DNA from: Candidatus Gallimonas merdae
GTDB taxonomy: Bacteria > Bacillota > Clostridia > Christensenellales > Borkfalkiaceae
NCBI GenBank assembly: GCA_904419525.1
Contig: CAJFRT010000011.1
Span: 1 to 64,000 of the forward strand
Reading direction: 5' to 3'
Length of the DNA: 64,000 bases
Shown: positions 23,379 to 33,900 of the stretch, piece after piece
Layout: each line of letters begins with the position of its first letter
Numbering within the stretch: position 1 is the first letter of the stretch
Position numbers and translations under genes: made by a program
Notes under the pieces: model-generated
Told to the model about the DNA's origin: nothing
Database searches by the model: none
The model's input: the letters and a program-made list of their open reading frames with translations, nothing else

Positions 23379-23401
23379 AGCCCCGCGATGCGGGGCTTTT
23401 G
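23379..23401 (+). terminator. Hairpin with T-rich tail, plus direction
   Basis: AGCCCCGC and GCGGGGCT form an 8-bp stem with a 3-nt loop followed by TTTGCTTTT. It could end the transcript of the accessory gene. On the other strand it sits just before the ribosome binding site of the cysteine-rich gene. Confidence 0.5.
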
Positions 23402-23408
23402 CTTTTGG

Positions 23409-23420
23409 TGCAATAATGCA
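23409..23420. promoter_or_regulatory. Operator-like site TGCA-ATAA-TGCA downstream of the cro-like gene
   Basis: Twelve-bp site with TGCA half-sites and a 4-bp spacer, as in the three switch operators, but placed 3' of the Cro-like gene. Confidence 0.4.
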
Positions 23421-23422
23421 CC

Positions 23423-23626
23423 TTACGCGGCAAAAAAAATTTCGATAGCTTCTTCATGAGACAATTCCAAAACACGAGAAATACTCTCCGCCTCTTCCAA
23501 AGAAAACTTGTTTTTTGATAGTTTTCTATAAAAAGTGCTTGAATCCATTCCGATTTTTTCCGAAATTGTCGCTACGGTGAATCCCTTCTCCGTCATTTTT
23601 CCTTTCAACTTATTAACGTGTAACAT
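23423..23626 (-). CDS. Cro-like HTH regulator
   Basis: A 67-residue protein (MLHVNKLKGKMTEKGFTVAT) with AAAAGGAGGTTGAA upstream. The helix-turn-helix is clear: TVATISEKIGMDSSTFYRKL. It is divergent from the CI-like repressor and controlled by the shared operators, so it is the lytic-side regulator by analogy with lambda Cro. A longer start upstream is rejected because the strong ribosome binding site fits this one. Confidence 0.75.
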   Translation of the reverse strand: MLHVNKLKGKMTEKGFTVATISEKIGMDSSTFYRKLSKNKFSLEEAESISRVLELSHEEAIEIFFAA

Positions 23627-23648
23627 TTCAACCTCCTTTTTTGATTGG

Positions 23649-23660
23649 TGCATTTTTGCA
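23649..23660. promoter_or_regulatory. Switch operator 1 (TGCATTTTTGCA)
   Basis: A 12-bp site with TGCA half-sites, downstream of the cro promoter start region. An identical copy lies 51 bp away and an inverted copy further on. Confidence 0.7.
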
Positions 23661-23670
23661 ACTTTCTTGT

Positions 23671-23699
23671 ATCATATCACGACGCGCTTCATTTGTCAA
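23671..23699 (-). promoter_or_regulatory. cro-side promoter (TTGACA-17-TATGAT)
   Basis: Consensus -35 and near-consensus -10 with a 17-bp spacer. Operator 2 abuts the -35 box and operator 1 lies just past the start point, so repressor binding would block it. Confidence 0.75.
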
Positions 23700-23711
23700 T
23701 GCATTTTTGCA
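23700..23711. promoter_or_regulatory. Switch operator 2 (TGCATTTTTGCA)
   Basis: Identical to operator 1, adjacent to the -35 box of the cro-side promoter. Both copies are followed by AACTTT. Confidence 0.7.
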
Positions 23712-23739
23712 ACTTTTTTCTAAAATTTTTCAAAATTTA

Positions 23740-23768
23740 TTGCAAAAATGCAATTTATGTGCTATGAT
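23740..23768 (+). promoter_or_regulatory. Repressor-side promoter (TTGCAA-17-TATGAT, extended -10)
   Basis: The -10 box has a TG extension and the -35 box is part of operator 3, which suggests autoregulation of the repressor. Confidence 0.65.
23741..23752. promoter_or_regulatory. Switch operator 3 (TGCAAAAATGCA)
   Basis: Inverted form of operators 1 and 2, overlapping the -35 box of the repressor promoter. Confidence 0.7.
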
Positions 23769-23790
23769 TAACGTATTCAAGGAGGTCGTA

Positions 23791-24435
23791 ATGAATATAG
23801 GACAACGCATAAAAGCGCGTCGTGAAGAACTTGGCATTTCCGCAGAAGATCTCGGGCAAAAAATTGGAAAAGCCAAAACGACCATTTATCGCTACGAGCT
23901 TGGACTTATTGAAAAAATGCCTACTTCTGTTTTAGAGGCCATTGCCGCAGCGCTTCAGACTTCCCCCGCATATCTCATGGGGTGGACTGAAAACAAATCT
24001 TTGTCCTCATGGCAAGCACAAAATTTTGATAACATCTCTCCTGTGCAGACACAGCGCGTTCCCATGCTGGGCGAGATCGCTTGCGGAAAACCCATTTGGG
24101 CAAATGAAGACCGGGAGTCCTATGTGCAGGCTGGAGTCAATATCAAGGCGGACTTCTGTCTTATCGCGCGCGGTGACAGCATGATCGGCGCACGCATTCA
24201 CGACGGTGATATCGTCTTCTGCCGCTCGCAGAACATGGTCGAGAACGGCGAGATCGCTGCCGTCATCATCGGGGACGAAGCAACGCTCAAACGCGTGTAT
24301 TATTATCCCGACAAACAAAAACTCGTACTCCAAGCGGAAAACCCGAAGTACGAGCCATTCGTCTATGTCGGCAGCGAACTCGATGAAATCAATATCATCG
24401 GCAAAGCCGTCGCCTTCCAAAGCGACGTGATTTAA
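23791..24435 (+). CDS. CI-like lysogeny repressor with S24 self-cleavage domain
   Basis: A 214-residue repressor starting MNIGQRIKARREELG after GGAGG. Residues 5-60 are an HTH_3 domain. A linker leads to the cleavage site Cys98-Gly99 in LGEIACGKPI, followed by the S24/LexA peptidase fold with Ser130 in ARGDSMIGARIHDGDIV and Lys167 in GDEATLKRVYY. RecA-stimulated self-cleavage would induce the prophage after DNA damage. It probably controls the cro-side and its own promoter through the TGCA operators. Confidence 0.9.
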   Translation: MNIGQRIKARREELGISAEDLGQKIGKAKTTIYRYELGLIEKMPTSVLEAIAAALQTSPAYLMGWTENKSLSSWQAQNFDNISPVQTQRVPMLGEIACGKPIWANEDRESYVQAGVNIKADFCLIARGDSMIGARIHDGDIVFCRSQNMVENGEIAAVIIGDEATLKRVYYYPDKQKLVLQAENPKYEPFVYVGSELDEINIIGKAVAFQSDVI

Positions 24436-24446
24436 TAGGAGAAATT

Positions 24447-24971
24447 ATGAATTGGTTCTGTGAATTGAGAAGATGGATCCGTGTTTACCTCTGCTTTCTT
24501 CTTCCTACGTTAGGCGCAGGAATCTTATTTTATTTCCGGCAATGGATCGCCGCCGCCGTGTTCCTCTGTATCATGGTCTTTCTGTTGCTGCCCCTATTTA
24601 TCTATTCGGAAGAAAAATTCAGCGAACAACGTCATGACGAGATTACAGAGCTTTTGCGCAAATCCTTACAAACCCGTTCAGCTCAAACGCCAAAGGGATC
24701 TTCCACCCCTTCTGTCTCCGGTATATCGGAAAAACAATCTATCAAACAAAGCAATTCAACCCTCAATCTAACTGGGCAAGGAAACAATGAAACTGCCGCA
24801 TCGGATCGTGCTGCAATCCTAATTGTCCAGAAAGACACGAATAGAATCATTGCCAGGATTTCCGAAATTGCAACTCAATCTACAACCTGCGATGAAGAGA
24901 CAAAAAGACTTCTTTTTATAGAAAGAGATATTCTTTTGAAATATCTTTCGGGGCAAGGCATCACATTATGA
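24447..24971 (+). CDS. Two-helix membrane protein of the lysogeny module, unknown
   Basis: A 174-residue protein. Residues about 12-32 and 34-55 are two hydrophobic helices; the rest is cytoplasmic or external, with a Ser/Thr-rich stretch (residues 80-115) and a C-terminal helical part. AGGAGAAATT precedes the start. It lies 11 nt after the repressor and overlaps the RhuM gene by ATGA, so it is likely expressed in the lysogen. Superinfection exclusion would fit a small membrane protein here, but this is inference. Confidence 0.65.
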   Translation: MNWFCELRRWIRVYLCFLLPTLGAGILFYFRQWIAAAVFLCIMVFLLLPLFIYSEEKFSEQRHDEITELLRKSLQTRSAQTPKGSSTPSVSGISEKQSIKQSNSTLNLTGQGNNETAASDRAAILIVQKDTNRIIARISEIATQSTTCDEETKRLLFIERDILLKYLSGQGITL

Positions 24972-25987
24972 ACGAAAACGAAATCATCATTTACCAGACC
25001 GAGGACGGCGTGACAAAAATATCCGTCACGCTGGACGGCGATACCGTGTGGCTCACGCAGGCGCAGATGGCGGAACTGTTTCAGACCACGCCGCAAAATA
25101 TCACTCTCCACATCGGTAACATCTATCAAGAGGGCGAACTTACGCCGGATTCAACTTGTAAGGAATTCTTACAAGTTCAGCCGGAGGGCGGCCGCGAAGT
25201 CAAGCGCAAACGCAAATACTACAATCTCGACGTTATCATCTCCGTAGGATATCGGGTGAAGTCGCTGCGCGGTACGCAGTTCCGCATCTGGGCAAACGGC
25301 GTTCTGAAAGACTATCTCATCAAGGGATTCGCCCTGGACGACGAACGTCTGAAAGGCAACGCCGGCGGCAACTATTGGAAAGATCTGCTCGATAGGATCC
25401 GCGACATCCGTTCTTCGGAAAAGGTCCTCTACCGCCAGGTGCTCGACCTCTATGCGACCAGCGTCGACTACGATCCTCACAGCAAGCAGTCCGTCCGATT
25501 CTTTAAGATCGTGCAGAACAAGCTCCACTATGCGGCGCACGGGCATACCGCCGCAGAAGTCATCTACGAACGCGCAGACGCCGAGAAACCCTTTATGGGG
25601 CTCACGAGCTTTTCCGGAGATTTCCCTGCGCTCAAAGACATCGGCATTGCCAAAAACTATCTGAAAGAGGATGAATTAAAAATCCTCAACAACCTTGTTT
25701 CCGGATACTTCGATTTTGCCGAGATCCAGGCGATGCGCCATAATCCGATGTATATGGACGACTATATCCGCCAGCTCGACAACATCCTTTCCTCTACCGG
25801 GGAAAAGTTGCTGGACGGCGCCGGGAGCGTCAGCCACGAAAAGGCAATGGAAAAGGCAAGGGCGGAATACCGCAAGTATCAGACGCAGAATCTTTCGCCC
25901 GTGGAAGAAGCCTATCTTCAAACGATCAAGGGCGTTCAAAAGAAAATTGAAAAAAGGCCCAAAAAATCGCCGGGGGACAAATCATGA
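24968..25987 (+). CDS. RhuM-family protein (lysogeny cargo)
   Basis: A 339-residue protein matching the RhuM family: ISVTLDGDTVWLTQAQMAEL then FQTTPQNITLHIGNIY near the start, KRKYYNLDVIISVGYRVKSL and RGTQFRIWANGVLKDYLIKG near residues 80-115. The family was named from a Salmonella pathogenicity island and is widespread in mobile elements; its activity is not established. Start and stop overlap both neighbours (ATGA), so membrane protein, RhuM and integrase form one translationally coupled block. Confidence 0.85.
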   Translation: MNENEIIIYQTEDGVTKISVTLDGDTVWLTQAQMAELFQTTPQNITLHIGNIYQEGELTPDSTCKEFLQVQPEGGREVKRKRKYYNLDVIISVGYRVKSLRGTQFRIWANGVLKDYLIKGFALDDERLKGNAGGNYWKDLLDRIRDIRSSEKVLYRQVLDLYATSVDYDPHSKQSVRFFKIVQNKLHYAAHGHTAAEVIYERADAEKPFMGLTSFSGDFPALKDIGIAKNYLKEDELKILNNLVSGYFDFAEIQAMRHNPMYMDDYIRQLDNILSSTGEKLLDGAGSVSHEKAMEKARAEYRKYQTQNLSPVEEAYLQTIKGVQKKIEKRPKKSPGDKS

Positions 25988-27069
25988 TCATCGAAATCGA
26001 AAAAGGCAAAAATTATGCTGCCCGATTCTACTACAAAGATGTCTTCGGCAAAATGCACCGCCCGTACAAAAGCGGATTTCCGTCACGCAAAGCGGCCCAG
26101 CAGTGGGAAACACAGGAGCGCGCACGTCTTGACGGCGATCCCGTAACGACAGACGGAATCACATTTGCTTATCTGTTCAAAGAATGGCGGAAAAACCTTA
26201 TAAGGCAAGCCGCCTCCCCTCGCACATTGCAAAAATACGAAGACTATCATCGTTACGTATCCGACTTCCTGGATCACCTCGCGCTTAATAAAATCAATGA
26301 GCACATTATTCAAAAGCTGATCGACATCTATCAGGCATCCCCTGCCACCTGCAACGAGCTCCGCAAGATGTTGAACGCGGCATTTAATTATGCCCGCAAA
26401 AAGCGCTGGCTTCGGGAAAATCCGATGTACTATGTCGATGTGCCCGCATATCGTCCAAAAAGAGTTCCCGCTTACAACTTCGATGATATCCGTGAACTGT
26501 TCGCATCTCTTAGAGAGGATAATTCGAAACTTTATACTCCTGTACTTTGCGCCTGTCTCTTTGCGGCCAGCCGTGAAGAAGTTTGCGCGTTACAGGAATC
26601 GGATATCGTACGTCTGCACGACGGAAACTATCGCGTCGTTTTGGATAAAGCATTTATTACAGTACGCAGGCAATCAATCATTAAATCGCAAAAGACAGAA
26701 AACCGCTACCGCACATTTATCTTCTCTTCCGCTGTATACGATGAATTACACGCCTATAAAACGAAGAACGGAATCAGCAGTCCGTTCGTCTGCTGTAATA
26801 AAAACGGATCAAACATTAAGCCGAACACCATCTCCAATTCCTTTTCTCGTTTCCTCAAAACGCATGGATTGAAATACACGACGTTCCATAAGCTGCGCGA
26901 TGCGTACGCGAACGCCTGCAAACGCCTCCACGTCGATCTTGACACCGCCTACCGCATGATGGGACATGCGTCCTATAAAACAACTGCGGAGTATTACGCC
27001 TCTGCAGACGATGTCCTTACAGCTGAAGCAGTATCCAAAATCGAGCATGAACTTTTTGCTGTAAGATAG
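25984..27069 (+). CDS. Tyrosine integrase
   Basis: A 361-residue phage integrase: N-terminal arm-binding domain (residues 1-55), SAM-like core-binding domain (about 58-150), catalytic domain (about 165-361). His302 and Arg305 (FHKLRDAYA), His328 (MGHAS) and the nucleophile Tyr337 (TAEYYA) are present, and Lys237 in KSQKTENR fits the beta-hairpin lysine. The first catalytic Arg is not where expected: in AASREEVCAL the aligned position is Ser196 with Arg one residue later. It ends 125 bp before the tRNA half-site, so it is adjacent to the right attachment site. Confidence 0.9.
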   Translation: MIIEIEKGKNYAARFYYKDVFGKMHRPYKSGFPSRKAAQQWETQERARLDGDPVTTDGITFAYLFKEWRKNLIRQAASPRTLQKYEDYHRYVSDFLDHLALNKINEHIIQKLIDIYQASPATCNELRKMLNAAFNYARKKRWLRENPMYYVDVPAYRPKRVPAYNFDDIRELFASLREDNSKLYTPVLCACLFAASREEVCALQESDIVRLHDGNYRVVLDKAFITVRRQSIIKSQKTENRYRTFIFSSAVYDELHAYKTKNGISSPFVCCNKNGSNIKPNTISNSFSRFLKTHGLKYTTFHKLRDAYANACKRLHVDLDTAYRMMGHASYKTTAEYYASADDVLTAEAVSKIEHELFAVR

Positions 27070-27085
27070 CGTTTTTTCGGTGTTA

Positions 27086-27186
27086 TAGACAATTTTTAGA
27101 CAATAGACAATCGCAATTCCGCTCCATTGCACTATATACTGTGTAGAAGAATTGGAAATCTACCTATATTTTGTGTTAATAGACAA
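27086..27186 (+). repeat. Four TAGACAA repeats, candidate integrase arm-type sites
   Basis: TAGACAA occurs at 27086-27092, 27097-27103, 27104-27110 and 27180-27186 between the integrase stop codon and the tRNA half-site. An inverted pair GTAGA...TCTAC lies between. Short direct repeats beside a core site are typical arm-type sites. Confidence 0.6.
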
Positions 27187-27194
27187 AAATACAA

Positions 27195-27257
27195 CTCCCC
27201 TGCTAAGGGAGTAGTACCGTAAAGGTAGCACGAGTTCGAATCTCGTCTTCTGCGCCA
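27195..27257 (+). pseudogene. 3' half of tRNA-Ser(GCT) = prophage attachment site (attR side)
   Basis: The sequence starts in the anticodon stem (CTCCC), has the loop CTGCTAA with anticodon GCT, a long class-II variable arm, the T arm with GTTCGAAT, the 3' acceptor strand CTTCTGC, discriminator G and CCA. The acceptor 5' strand and D arm are absent upstream; phage sequence replaces them. The intact tRNA should lie at the other prophage end, outside the window. Strand exchange therefore occurs within or near the anticodon arm. Confidence 0.85.
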
Positions 27258-27296
27258 ACGCCGGCAACAGGGCAATTCCTGTTGCCGGCGTTTTTG
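27258..27296 (+). terminator. tRNA-Ser terminator (host side)
   Basis: A perfect 14-bp stem (ACGCCGGCAACAGG) with a 6-nt loop and TTTTT, starting right after the CCA. Its position shows that the right half of the tRNA locus is the original host part. Confidence 0.9.
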
Positions 27297-27300
27297 TGTC

Positions 27301-27332
27301 ACAGAGCGGCAGATATCGATCTGCCGCTCTGT
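27301..27332. other. Second perfect hairpin beside the tRNA terminator
   Basis: A 14-bp stem (ACAGAGCGGCAGAT) with a 4-nt loop and no T-run. It lies between the tRNA end and the converging small gene. Confidence 0.6.
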
Positions 27333-27357
27333 TGCTGACGGGAGCTCCTCTTTTTCC

Positions 27358-27561
27358 CTATACAGGATACCTGCCTTCTATATTGAATGACAAACCGTAT
27401 TTTTCCGCATCGATATGTTCCTGGATAATTTCCAGACACTCCACATATGCGGTCCGTTCCCCAAATACGAATTGGTCAAAGCCGACTGCTTCATCATACA
27501 GATCGTTCAGCCGTTCCAAAAGAATTCTGATCAAATACTCCAACAACTCTTTCTCTTTCAT
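27358..27561 (-). CDS. Small hypothetical protein
   Basis: A 67-residue protein (MKEKELLEYLIRILLERLND) with GAGGA 7 nt upstream. The first 35 residues are an amphipathic helix, then GERTAYVECLEIIQEHIDAE. No family recognised. It is the first host gene right of the attachment site; a phage origin cannot be excluded but it lies outside the tRNA core. Confidence 0.5.
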   Translation of the reverse strand: MKEKELLEYLIRILLERLNDLYDEAVGFDQFVFGERTAYVECLEIIQEHIDAEKYGLSFNIEGRYPV

Positions 27562-27654
27562 TCCGCATTCCTCTTCGATCCGTTTCCTCCCGTCATATAA
27601 TATAGACTTTTTTCCGAACGCAAAAAATTTCATCCGAACAAGAATTTTTACGGA

Positions 27655-27686
27655 AAAAATCCGCCGGCATGACCGGCGGATTTTCA
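27655..27686 (-). terminator. Terminator after the beta-galactosidase gene
   Basis: Stem ATCCGCCGG/CCGGCGGAT with loop CATGA (TCATG on the minus strand); T-rich on the minus side. Confidence 0.7.
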
Positions 27687-27777
27687 TCTGTCTCATCGGA
27701 TCGCTCTTCCGCTCCGCGCCCGGTGCGGGAATTGCGTTTGCGGAAAACCTCGGCACGGGCGGACGATCTGCGCCGCG

Positions 27778-30736
<2,959 letters not shown>

Positions 30737-30797
30737 CAGCAAAATCAAAATCCGTCAAAAGGAATTTTCCGCCCCCGGCCCGGGAACGCGCTTTCCG

Positions 30798-32399
30798 TCA
30801 GGTGCGCGGCTTGATCATCGAAATATACAGCCAGTCATTGTTCATGACCGCCTCGCCGTCGGCACAGCCGGCATAGGGGCAGATCTCCTCTTCCAGCGCG
30901 GGAAGGGACGCACGCTTCCCGCAGACATAGTCCGCAAGCATCCTGCGGCAGTGTCGGACGCGGCGGATCAATCCCCCCAGCCGGATATCGTGCATTTCAA
31001 AGCCGTTCTCGCGGCACTCTCTGTCCCACTGCTCACGGAAACGCCGGTAGAATGTTTCAAGGCGGCGTTCCAGTTCGCGGTATTCGCCGATCAGCGCCGA
31101 AAGCGCTTCCTTGTCCCCCTTCCGATAGAGTTCCCTCGTGCGCAGGCCGAGCGTTGCCTTGATCTCCAGCACGTCGCACAGCGCCATGAGCGTTCTGAAC
31201 AGATAGCCGTATCTCCTGCTTGCGGCGCCCGCGGAAAGCGCCTTTCCGATCTTCGGGAACGTTTCCGGCTCCGTCCCGATCGCCGTCCGGTCGAGAAATC
31301 CCAGAAACGGGTCGGAATACAGCAGATATTTGGAGGGATTTTGCAGTTCCCCGCCGTGCAGATCGACATCGTCCGCCGCGAGAAAGGTCTCCATGTCAGT
31401 TCCCGTCAGCGCGCGGAACTTTCTCGCGATATCCGCTCCGTCGAAATTCCCGCGGGCGAACTGCGCCGCGGCAAAGAGGGAGGGAAGCGAGGAAAAGAGC
31501 GAGCACTCCGCGCCGTCATCTTTCCAGCAGGTGATGAACACATCGTCAACGCCGTTTTCCAGGCAGGAACGCATCGCCGCCTCGTTGGCGCGGATACTGA
31601 ACCGGTTGGCGGGCGTAAACCCGCTCCACGACCACGCGCCGCCCGCAAACAGGACGGGATTATCAAACTGCCTGTGTGCGCGGAACATCTGATCATAGTG
31701 AGAGCGATCGGTGCTGTAATAGTCCCAATAGATCAGGGAAATATTCTTCGGGACAAGGTCTTTGATCGCCTGCGGGATCGCGCCGCTTGCGCAGTAATAC
31801 TCCCCGCCGCTCATCAGGCGGAAGAACATGTCCGACCACATCATGGGAGAAAATCCGTACCTTTCGGCGATCTCCGCCACGCGGTTCAGATGACGGAGCA
31901 GGATCTCAAAGCGGCTTTCGTAGCCGTGCCTGTCGAGATACTTTCCAAGCCCGACCATGTGCGCCTCGTCCATGCCGATGTTGATGCGGCGCGAGGTGAA
32001 ACATTCCGCGCAGGCCGCAAACATCTTTTCAATGAGGGCGTACGTCTTTTCCTCTCCCGCAAGGAGAATGTCCCCCGTATCGGTGCAGTCATGATACTGC
32101 GGCCAGCGCGTCACTCCGCTCAGGTGCGCAAGCGTCTGAATGCAGGGGACAAGCTCCAGCCCGCATGCCTGTGCCGCGGCGTCAAGCTCTTTGAGATCTG
32201 CTTTGGAATACCGTCCGCGCAGATAGCCGAAACAGGGCTCTCCCTCGATCTCGTACGTGTCCTCCGTGTACAGCTGCACATAGTTGTAGCCCATCTTTGC
32301 AAGCAGTGAAAACATCGTTTTCAATGTCTCCACCGTATACACGCCGTTGCGTGAACAGTCGATCATGACGCCGAGCGTTTTGATTGTATCTGTCATCAT
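30798..32399 (-). CDS. GH20 beta-N-acetylhexosaminidase
   Basis: A 533-residue protein (MMTDTIKTLGVMIDCSRNGV) with GAGGGG upstream. The TIM barrel starts at once, without the N-terminal zincin-like domain of longer family members. The catalytic Asp-Glu pair is in NIGMDEAHMVGLG near residue 145; aromatic subsite residues follow (MMWSDMFFR, LIYWDYYSTD, GAWSWSGF). It would release terminal GlcNAc or GalNAc. No signal peptide. The neighbouring NagB and deacetylase fit breakdown of imported amino-sugar glycans. Confidence 0.85.
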   Translation of the reverse strand: MMTDTIKTLGVMIDCSRNGVYTVETLKTMFSLLAKMGYNYVQLYTEDTYEIEGEPCFGYLRGRYSKADLKELDAAAQACGLELVPCIQTLAHLSGVTRWPQYHDCTDTGDILLAGEEKTYALIEKMFAACAECFTSRRINIGMDEAHMVGLGKYLDRHGYESRFEILLRHLNRVAEIAERYGFSPMMWSDMFFRLMSGGEYYCASGAIPQAIKDLVPKNISLIYWDYYSTDRSHYDQMFRAHRQFDNPVLFAGGAWSWSGFTPANRFSIRANEAAMRSCLENGVDDVFITCWKDDGAECSLFSSLPSLFAAAQFARGNFDGADIARKFRALTGTDMETFLAADDVDLHGGELQNPSKYLLYSDPFLGFLDRTAIGTEPETFPKIGKALSAGAASRRYGYLFRTLMALCDVLEIKATLGLRTRELYRKGDKEALSALIGEYRELERRLETFYRRFREQWDRECRENGFEMHDIRLGGLIRRVRHCRRMLADYVCGKRASLPALEEEICPYAGCADGEAVMNNDWLYISMIKPRT

Positions 32400-32414
32400 T
32401 TTTACCCCTCTTAT

Positions 32415-33239
32415 TTAAGAAAACCGCGCCAGCATGTCCTCGACGGCCCGTCTGAAACGTTCGATGTGCTCTGAAATATAGGACACGATGTCTGTTTTTT
32501 CGTCCATGAGCGGCGTCAGATCCATCGCGTAATTGAGCGCGGAATAGGTATCGCACGCATGGCTTGCGGAAAAAGTAGCGTTCGCAAGCCTGCGGCCCTC
32601 CGCCGCTAAGTCGTACCGCTTGCCGCCGACGATCTGACTGTCGAACACCGCCGAAAGACAGCGCATCAGATTGGGGTGCGGACCGCAGTCAAGGTACACC
32701 TTTTCGTCGTCGCAGAGCCAATCGAGGTCGCGCCACACCTCGCATCCGTACGCCTGTTCGGGGCGCTCCTCGGGTTTGAGCATGCGCAATGCCGCAATCA
32801 CACGAAGAGCCGTTGCAACGTGCGTCTCGTGCTTATCCGCAAGGTTGTGCGTATAGAGATACCTCGGTCTTGCTGTTCGGATAAGGTCGGCAAGTTCTTC
32901 GACGATTTTGGGATTGCCAGCGTCCTTCACCTCTTTGGACGGGTGCCCAAGCATGGCCAAAAAGCCGTACTCGCCCACCATCGCCGCCTTTTTCTGCTCG
33001 ACGATGCGCACCTTTTTCATCTGTTCGTCCGTATAATCGGCGTAAAGCCCGCTTCTCGGACTTCCCGCGCCGTCCGTCACGACGATTGCGCCGAACCACT
33101 TATCGGGCGCGCCGAAGCACTCCGCGATGGGCGCGTACGCCATAAATTCGATGTCGTCCTGATGTGCCGCGATCGCAAGGTGCGTCGTGCGGGATATTGC
33201 CGCTTTTTCCTGCGTTCCGTCCGGAATATATGTGATCAT
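32415..33239 (-). CDS. PIG-L/LmbE family deacetylase
   Basis: A 274-residue protein with the metal-binding AHQDD motif near residue 25 and a distal HETH near residue 136, typical of zinc-dependent PIG-L deacetylases acting on GlcNAc or related substrates. GGAGGCGATAAC precedes the start. It lies in the amino-sugar cluster, so it probably deacetylates a GlcNAc-containing sugar before NagB. The exact substrate is unknown. Confidence 0.85.
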   Translation of the reverse strand: MITYIPDGTQEKAAISRTTHLAIAAHQDDIEFMAYAPIAECFGAPDKWFGAIVVTDGAGSPRSGLYADYTDEQMKKVRIVEQKKAAMVGEYGFLAMLGHPSKEVKDAGNPKIVEELADLIRTARPRYLYTHNLADKHETHVATALRVIAALRMLKPEERPEQAYGCEVWRDLDWLCDDEKVYLDCGPHPNLMRCLSAVFDSQIVGGKRYDLAAEGRRLANATFSASHACDTYSALNYAMDLTPLMDEKTDIVSYISEHIERFRRAVEDMLARFS

Positions 33240-33266
33240 GTTATCGCCTCCCTGAAGATGTCCTGG

Positions 33267-33890
33267 TTATTTCTGCAACTCCCGCCATACCGCACGGGCG
33301 ATGAGCAGGGAGCCGATCTCCCCGGGGTGAACGCGGTCCCATGTGATCGACTGCCCCGGACGGCTCTGCATGTACACATCGAATTCCCTTTGCAGATCGA
33401 TGACCCTTGCCCCGCGGCGCTTGGCAACGCCTTTCATGACCGCCGCATACTGCTCCGTCATGATCCGCATTTCGTCGCTGCGGTTGCCCTCCATATAGAA
33501 CGGCGTCATCAGGCACAGTTCCCGCGCGCCCTTTGCCCGCTCACAGATCGCTTCCAGATTTCTTTCGTACTCCTCCGCGGAGATCTGCCTGCGCGAGGGA
33601 TCGAAACAATCAAAATGACGCCATACGTCGTTGATCCCGATCAGACAGAACACCAGATCCGGCTTTTCCGCCGTAACGTCCTGTTCCCAGCGCGCCAGAA
33701 GATCGGCAGATGTATTTCCGCTCACGCCCGCGTTGACGACCCTGCTGCGAACCTCCGGGCAGAAGGCGTTCAGCATTCCGTTCAGCAGTCTGACATACCC
33801 CGTTCCGAGCCTGTCGCCCGTCGAAAGTTTACCCGCATCTGTTGTCGAATCGCCTGCAAATACGATCGTATCTCCGTCCTTGAATAACAT
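33267..33890 (-). CDS. SGNH/GDSL-family hydrolase (sugar esterase-like)
   Basis: A 207-residue protein with the SGNH blocks: FAGDSTTDAG (nucleophile Ser), an AGVSGNTSADL block, LIGINDVWRH (Asn), and the C-terminal WDRVHPGEIG with Asp/His. It resembles acetyl-xylan or sialate-type esterases of gut bacteria. TAAGGAGGCAAAA precedes the start. In this cluster it probably removes acyl groups that block glycosidases. Confidence 0.85.
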   Translation of the reverse strand: MLFKDGDTIVFAGDSTTDAGKLSTGDRLGTGYVRLLNGMLNAFCPEVRSRVVNAGVSGNTSADLLARWEQDVTAEKPDLVFCLIGINDVWRHFDCFDPSRRQISAEEYERNLEAICERAKGARELCLMTPFYMEGNRSDEMRIMTEQYAAVMKGVAKRRGARVIDLQREFDVYMQSRPGQSITWDRVHPGEIGSLLIARAVWRELQK

Positions 33891-33900
33891 TTTTGCCTCC

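Noticed and set aside
27143-27257. A complete tRNA starting at GTAGAAG, which can pair with the 3' acceptor strand
   Set aside because: The distance to the anticodon stem is 45 nt beyond the acceptor, no D arm is present, and the sequence between is AT-rich phage DNA with integrase-type repeats.
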